NCBI GenBank assembly: GCA_018700525.1
Contig: JABITN010000129.1
Location: forward strand, 1-63,260
From: Opitutales bacterium
GTDB lineage: Bacteria; Verrucomicrobiota; Verrucomicrobiia; Opitutales; Opitutaceae
Length of the DNA stretch: 63,260 bases
Reading direction: 5' to 3'
Shown one piece after another: positions 58,286 to 63,260 of the stretch. The translations under genes and the position numbers were made by a program. How positions within the stretch are numbered: position 1 is the first letter of the stretch; every line of letters starts with the position of its first letter. The notes beneath the pieces were generated by a model. The model was not told the origin of the DNA and did no database searches. It saw only the letters and a list, made by a program, of their open reading frames with translations.

Positions 58286-60204
58286 ACCCCGAAGAAAAAA
58301 ACAAGTACCAAGGACGGCTTTGGATATTCTACGGAATGTTAGCCATACTCCTTTCCATCCTCTACAGCGGACTTTTCTATCGTCAGCTCATCGAACGCGA
58401 GTCTCACGTCGACCAGGAAAAAATCCAAAATCACCGGCGGATTCTCACGCCTGGCCCGAGAGGTAATATCCTCGATCGCGAAGGTCGGGTACTCGTAGCG
58501 AATCGATCAAAATTTTCCGCAGTTGTTTTCTTATCCGAAGATCAGGTTCAAAAAGCATTTACCAATCATTACCGCAGTTTGGTTAGAGACTACCGTGAAG
58601 AAGGTAAACCCATCGAAAACTACACCAAATTGCTTATTCTTTCTCGAGCCATGGTTCTCGAGAGCTATCTCAAGACAGTAAACGATCTGCTCGGACGCGA
58701 AGAAGAGGTGGATGCAAACGCAATATCGAGACACCTAAACCTCAACCCGCTTCTTCCCTACCCGTTAGTCGACAACCTAACTCAGAGCGAATTCGCAATC
58801 CTACTGGAATCGCTTCCCGTCGAATCTCCCGTTCAACTTTATGTATCCACAATGCGACACTATCCCTACGAGAATGCCGTATCGCATGCTCTAGGTTACG
58901 TAGGCCACAGTGCCCTGGAAATCGAAAGCAACATGCCTGGATCTAACTTGAAGACCTTTGCAACCAAAGGTTCCTACGGTCGAAACGGAATAGAAAAACG
59001 ATTCGATTCGAATCTCCAGGGAAAGACAGGAACGGAAATCTGGGTAGTCGACCCAAGCGGTTATCAAGTAGAACCGATCCAGCGGATCTATCCCAAAAAA
59101 GGCCAGGACATTGAATTGTCAATTGACATCGATCTTCAACTCGCCGGCGAGCAGGGCTACGATTTATACGGCGACAAAGGTGCTCTTATCGCCATCGATA
59201 TCAATCGACTGGAAATCCTAGCGATGCTCAGCAGGCCTGACTACAACCTCAACGACACCGCCCCGTTTATTTCCAACGACGTCTTCAAAGAAATCAATGA
59301 GAGGCAGGCATGGGAAAACAAAGCCATTCGCGGCCTCTACCCTCCAGGTTCTCCCTTCAAACTGATAACTGCCATAGCAGCTCTTAAATCGGGTGTCATT
59401 GACGATGGAACCATTTTCGAATGCGATGGCGGCCATCAAGTGGGTCGACGCAGATTCCCTTGCATGGGTCATCACGGCGAAATGGATCTACGAAGCGCTA
59501 TCCAGAAAAGCTGCAATGAATATTTCTACCGTGCAGGACTAGTAACAGGTCCAGATAATATGAGCCGGGAAGCCGTCTACATGCGACTCAACAAGCCAAC
59601 GAATATCAATCTTCCGAATGAAACCGCTCGTATGATAACGCCTTCGCGCCAATGGAAACGCGAGCGATACGATCAACCTTGGTACGATGGTGACACGGCC
59701 AACATGTCGATTGGCCAAGGCTTTCTAACGGTAACTCCCCTTCAATTGGGAATGATGGTCGCTTCAATCGCCAAAAACGAAGTCTACTCTCATCCAAGTA
59801 TCATCAAACAATCGCCAGAGCAACTTGCAGTACGCCCAGCCCCAAAACCGCTTGGTCTGCCAACCGAAGTGCACAAAGCGATTCTCGATGGAATGGATCG
59901 AGTAGTCAGTCCAACAGGTACGGCCCGCGCCGCCATCATCGAAGGTGTGACTGTTGGTGGCAAGACTGGCACGGCCCAAATCAACAAAAAGGAAGGTAAT
60001 CTCGAACTAGCCTGGTTTGTCGGATTCGCCCCAGTCGAGAATCCTCAGATCGCAATCGTCGCTCTTGTCGAAGGACAGAACCTAAATGAAAGCTTTGGCG
60101 GTGGTGCCCACGCCGCTCCGATGGCTCGTTACGTATTTCAAGCTTACTTCGACAAGCATCCGGAGTTCAAAGCTAAACCAGAAGCCTTCCAATCCCAGCT
60201 ATAA
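58282..60204 (+). CDS. mrdA: Penicillin-binding protein 2 (elongation transpeptidase)
   Basis: 640 residues; peptidoglycan transpeptidase of the elongasome. Transmembrane anchor WIFYGMLAILLSILYSGLFY, PBP dimer domain, then the transpeptidase with Ser357-Pro-Phe-Lys360 (SxxK, in PPGSPFK; most PBP2 have STFK), SCN at 410-412 and KTG at 561-563. RGNILDREGRVLV is the N-terminal signature. rodA is not adjacent. The stop codon region overlaps that of convergent tgpA by 6 bp. Confidence 0.94.
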   Translation: MNPEEKNKYQGRLWIFYGMLAILLSILYSGLFYRQLIERESHVDQEKIQNHRRILTPGPRGNILDREGRVLVANRSKFSAVVFLSEDQVQKAFTNHYRSLVRDYREEGKPIENYTKLLILSRAMVLESYLKTVNDLLGREEEVDANAISRHLNLNPLLPYPLVDNLTQSEFAILLESLPVESPVQLYVSTMRHYPYENAVSHALGYVGHSALEIESNMPGSNLKTFATKGSYGRNGIEKRFDSNLQGKTGTEIWVVDPSGYQVEPIQRIYPKKGQDIELSIDIDLQLAGEQGYDLYGDKGALIAIDINRLEILAMLSRPDYNLNDTAPFISNDVFKEINERQAWENKAIRGLYPPGSPFKLITAIAALKSGVIDDGTIFECDGGHQVGRRRFPCMGHHGEMDLRSAIQKSCNEYFYRAGLVTGPDNMSREAVYMRLNKPTNINLPNETARMITPSRQWKRERYDQPWYDGDTANMSIGQGFLTVTPLQLGMMVASIAKNEVYSHPSIIKQSPEQLAVRPAPKPLGLPTEVHKAILDGMDRVVSPTGTARAAIIEGVTVGGKTGTAQINKKEGNLELAWFVGFAPVENPQIAIVALVEGQNLNESFGGGAHAAPMARYVFQAYFDKHPEFKAKPEAFQSQL

Positions 60205-62412
60205 AATTCGTCTTGCTTCTTTGAATACAAGACGGGGATTAGGCCAAGTTTCTTTCCTACCGAACCGCAAGCGATTCAATTCCAAAACCAATGAAGCTCT
60301 GCCTTCATCCATCGGTTCGTCGCTAACACCAGTCTGCTGAAATCGTTTCAACAGCTTGCTCGCCTTACGGCGAATCGGATCGTCTCTTCTAAACGAAGCC
60401 AAAAACAACTCTCTATAATTCAGCGCCAAATTTCGCTGAAACAACAGCATTCCAATCGCTATGATAAGCAAAAAAGTCGTGTAGAAGAATTTCTGAACAC
60501 TCCAAGGAGCGACAATCCAAGAATAGACCTGCATCACTGCGAGAGTCGTCCATTCTCCCGCCACTTGAACGTAAGCGAAAAAGAACTCTTTCAGCTGAGT
60601 CACCGCCTGTTTTTGAGCCTGTTTATCAAAGCTCACGATACGCCGATACCAGAGCATCCGTAAACTATCGACGTATGCGAGCGAACCAGCTTCAACTTCG
60701 CTGCCTCCAAGAGCGATCGTACGCTCCGCAATCGCCGGCAAACGTGAACCAGGAGTTGGATCGACTCGAATCCAATTCCCCATCCCGTCGTAAATCTCGC
60801 ACCAAGCATGTGCATCTGAATTTCGAACCATATAGTAGTTCTCGAAAGCATTCCACGCTCCTCCTTTATACCCAATAATTGCCCTCGCCTGATGGCCAGC
60901 AGCCCGGGAAAGCAAAATCAAAGACGATGCGAAAAACTCGCAGTGCCCGTTCAAGTCAGTCTGCATCCACCGGACAACGGGATCCTCGATTTCAGTATCG
61001 CTTGGAAGTTTTACATTCATCGAATAACTATGCATTTCCCCCAGGTATTCAGTAGCTCGAGACGCAAACGCCAAAGGGCTCATCGGTTTTCCCTTAGTGA
61101 TCGCCTTCACCACTGAATCCAAATATGAAAGCGCCCTTGGATCGTCTGGAAGCTCCAGCAAAGTATTCGGATAAATTTTTTCAATATCTCGCGAGTCTTT
61201 CCGAGACCGCTTTAACGAAAGGCCGAAAAAATTCTCTTTTGATACACTTGGGATCCTCGTCGAAAAACTGACATCTTCTAATTGGTAGGAAACCATCTTG
61301 CTTGGCGTTTCGTTTAGGGAAAATATATGCATCCGAGGGCCAACGCTTAATTCGTTCAACTTCGAATAGGTCATCTGCTTGAAGCTCCCCATGATAGGTA
61401 GAAACTTGCTAACACCAGGCTCCATGAAAAAAGTCCAGCGATCTCTTTTGATAGAACTAGGCATCTCCGAAAATTGTCGATCTCGCCAATACCTTTTTGC
61501 ATGGTAGGGAAACGACAATCCTGCCTTTAGCATATCCTTCAATTCCGGCGACAAGCTAAAAGAACCTTTGCTATAGCTGTCCAACGCCAGCATTCGCCAG
61601 TAAGGAGTCTCCGGAACGAAAGATTCACCGGAAACATCCACTCGCAACGCCACTCGCTTGTCGTTCTTAATATTCGTTACGTCGCCAAGACTGATGCTCT
61701 CTGAAAATCCAGTGAGCGTCGTACTTGATTTCATATTGAAAAGGTTCACCTTATTTTCAACATTCACCCGTGGTATAAACATGAAAGCAATGCCCGCGAT
61801 CCCAATCAAGGAGCCAAATAACGCAGATCCGATTGCAAAATTACGAAAACGCGTAACTCGGGCCAAGTGAACCCACCCGTGATGGTCATCCCAAACGGCT
61901 TCGTCCAGCACGGCCTCGCCACGACCTTCCGCTTTTGTTTCGAATATGCTTCCAATAGAAAGAAAAGCTACCGCCAATCCTGAAAAGACGAGCAACTGAA
62001 GGCCGAATACGACCGAAGAAGTCAACATCCCTACCATCACCAAAAGAAAAAGGCAAAGCAATGCCAACTGCATTTCCTCACGACGTTTCGTGTGATTAAG
62101 CGCTCGATACAATATCAGCCAAGTATTCAGGTTCAACAGAGCCGGAACCGTTTCTTTCGCCAGAACATCAATCGAAACTAAGGGGATAATACTCAAAGCG
62201 AAGATTTTCCACAATCCTGGCGGAGCCTTAGAATAGATTGTCGGAAACAACACGCAGCCGCCCATCGCTACCAGACTCACTATCGCTGGAACCCAATTAT
62301 GGCTATCGAGATTAAGTAGCGAACTTACCGACACCAAAGCCATCAGCGTGCCGACAAGCCACTTCAGTCGGAACAATTCGTAAACGCTAAGCTTTCGCGA
62401 TTGTGATTCCAT
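60199..62412 (-). CDS. Transglutaminase-like membrane protein (TgpA/DUF3488 type)
   Basis: 737 residues. The N-terminal third has about seven hydrophobic segments (DUF3488), the periplasmic centre contains the transglutaminase core with the triad Cys in LNGHCEFFAS, His in SDAHAWCEIY and Asp in IRVDPTPGS, and one more transmembrane helix (FFYTTFLLIIAIGML) precedes a cytoplasmic tail. Members form a common pair with DUF58 and MoxR genes; here DUF58 overlaps it by 26 bp upstream. Substrate not known. Convergent with mrdA. Confidence 0.9.
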   Translation of the reverse strand: MESQSRKLSVYELFRLKWLVGTLMALVSVSSLLNLDSHNWVPAIVSLVAMGGCVLFPTIYSKAPPGLWKIFALSIIPLVSIDVLAKETVPALLNLNTWLILYRALNHTKRREEMQLALLCLFLLVMVGMLTSSVVFGLQLLVFSGLAVAFLSIGSIFETKAEGRGEAVLDEAVWDDHHGWVHLARVTRFRNFAIGSALFGSLIGIAGIAFMFIPRVNVENKVNLFNMKSSTTLTGFSESISLGDVTNIKNDKRVALRVDVSGESFVPETPYWRMLALDSYSKGSFSLSPELKDMLKAGLSFPYHAKRYWRDRQFSEMPSSIKRDRWTFFMEPGVSKFLPIMGSFKQMTYSKLNELSVGPRMHIFSLNETPSKMVSYQLEDVSFSTRIPSVSKENFFGLSLKRSRKDSRDIEKIYPNTLLELPDDPRALSYLDSVVKAITKGKPMSPLAFASRATEYLGEMHSYSMNVKLPSDTEIEDPVVRWMQTDLNGHCEFFASSLILLSRAAGHQARAIIGYKGGAWNAFENYYMVRNSDAHAWCEIYDGMGNWIRVDPTPGSRLPAIAERTIALGGSEVEAGSLAYVDSLRMLWYRRIVSFDKQAQKQAVTQLKEFFFAYVQVAGEWTTLAVMQVYSWIVAPWSVQKFFYTTFLLIIAIGMLLFQRNLALNYRELFLASFRRDDPIRRKASKLLKRFQQTGVSDEPMDEGRASLVLELNRLRFGRKETWPNPRLVFKEARRIL

Positions 62413-63260
62413 TGATTATCGCTCCGACGGAATTACCGTCAATTTGAGTGAAGGATATCCCCTTCGAATACGAAGAATCTCGTTCCTTCTCTGCGTCTGA
62501 AACTAATTCAAGCACCGCAACCGAATCGAAAAACGATTCCAAATCGGCTACGCGACTAATCTTGATCGTAGTTTGCCCTACGATTTGGCAATAATCGAGA
62601 TCGCCTGCCAAAAAGAGATCCTCCGCCAAACTCGTAACAAAGGAACACATCTTTTCAAATACAATCTCGCTTGACCACAAGTAACGCGACGGGTCGACGA
62701 CCAATGAATAACGAGCCTGACTCTCCGCCGCATTCTGTTTCACCATTAGCGTACCTTGTCTAGCCGATACTTTCCAATGGATCGATCGCGGGGCATCGCC
62801 TTTACTATAGGGACGAAGGCCGATCAATTCGCCAGTCGTACCTTTACGTTTCGTACTGGCTCCCTGCCAACCAAAGCCGCTTTCCGTCGCTCTTAATCGA
62901 TGATAATCGATTCGAGCAGGCCAAATGCGAACTTCCTTCTCGCACTGTCCAGCAACATGCTTACGCAGAAAGCCAAATGGAAATGAAGAGACGACATCAA
63001 CAATTCTAAGTTTGGTCACACTGCGAACCTTCGGCCGGTAGCGCCAAAGAACACGACAGGATTTGCCAGGCTCCAAACTATCCTTTAGATAAAGTTGATT
63101 CGAATCGCCCGTCTTTTCGGTCTCGACTTGAAACTGCAAACAGAACACCGGGAACCATTGTCGAGCATTCTCAATTACAATTGCTATCTCACCCAACTCC
63201 CCAACACGGAATGTCGAGCTCGTCTCTAATCGCCAACGTGCGCACAATAAGTTAGCCCAA
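62387..63260 (-). CDS. DUF58 protein, N-terminus cut by window end
   Basis: The minus-strand frame remains open to the right edge (WANLLCARWRL precedes the first Met), so this is the C-terminal part of a longer protein. DUF58 hallmark: GLRPYSKGDAPRSIHWKVSA followed by RQGTLMVKQ, and YSLVVDPSRYLW, a von Willebrand-type beginning with a degenerate MIDAS. It ends overlapping tgpA by 26 bp. DUF58-TgpA-MoxR operons are widespread; MoxR would be expected just outside the window. Confidence 0.85.
   Translation of the reverse strand, partial: WANLLCARWRLETSSTFRVGELGEIAIVIENARQWFPVFCLQFQVETEKTGDSNQLYLKDSLEPGKSCRVLWRYRPKVRSVTKLRIVDVVSSFPFGFLRKHVAGQCEKEVRIWPARIDYHRLRATESGFGWQGASTKRKGTTGELIGLRPYSKGDAPRSIHWKVSARQGTLMVKQNAAESQARYSLVVDPSRYLWSSEIVFEKMCSFVTSLAEDLFLAGDLDYCQIVGQTTIKISRVADLESFFDSVAVLELVSDAEKERDSSYSKGISFTQIDGNSVGAIINGITIAKA

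Overview
The window is a contiguous, almost purely chromosomal housekeeping segment of a Gram-negative bacterium with an outer membrane (lpxA, tolB, TonB/ExbB/ExbD, many signal peptides and lipoproteins) and a rod-shape system (mreBCD-mrdA). Several traits point to Verrucomicrobiota, probably the Opitutae branch: the DnaG zinc ribbon with substituted ligands, the Tat-exported Gfo/Idh/MocA protein, the DUF58/TgpA pair, and an archaeal-type (DacZ-like) c-di-AMP synthase domain. This placement is inference from protein character, not from a marker-gene tree. No tRNA, rRNA, CRISPR array, transposase, integrase or prophage gene was seen.

Layout. 0-3.1 kb: the C-terminal methyltransferase part of the ovothiol enzyme OvoA, running in from the left edge, followed tightly by a three-gene polar amino-acid ABC importer. 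3.2-6.8 kb (minus): an O-methyltransferase-like gene, a methyltransferase pseudogene with two frameshifts and a nonsense codon, a GNAT acetyltransferase and TolB. 6.9-16.4 kb: Mrp, a small conserved protein, the overlooked ribosomal gene rpmG, an EIIA/DacZ-like diadenylate cyclase fusion behind nuoA, rpsA, hisG, an orphan response regulator and an exported ClpP-like protease with a coiled coil. 16.6-20.0 kb: late haem synthesis (hemF, hemE, protoporphyrinogen oxidase). 20.0-25.2 kb (minus): a six-gene, overlap-coupled TonB2-like energy module (DUF3450, ExbB with periplasmic extension, ExbB, ExbD, TonB, TPR) with a Fur-like palindrome in front. 25.3-36 kb: DUF3500 protein, secreted Arg/Gly-tailed protein, rsmG, SNF2 helicase, hpf, rarD, tatD, a Tat-exported oxidoreductase and an alanine/glycine:sodium symporter.

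36.7-41.5 kb: a Fur/Irr-like regulator lacking the CxxC zinc site, then sufC-sufB-sufD-sufT. A 29-bp direct repeat (about 2.6 copies) lies directly before the regulator and is the best candidate operator of the window. 41.6-49.7 kb: clpP, then minus-strand fluC, amidase, infC, A-type Fe-S carrier, pdxA, lpxA, an unrecognised gene, aroB and a DUF362-like gene. 49.9-63.3 kb: TPR lipoprotein, dnaG, rpoD, tatA, mreB, mreC, mreD and mrdA, meeting convergently a transglutaminase (TgpA-like) and a DUF58 gene cut by the right edge.

Iron is a recurring theme: haem synthesis, TonB energisation, SUF assembly, an A-type carrier and Mrp lie within 40 kb, and both putative Fur-type sites sit before iron-related operons. 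The items most worth following are the EIIA-DacZ fusion, the iterated repeat plus CxxC-less regulator before suf, and the DnaG zinc-ribbon substitutions.
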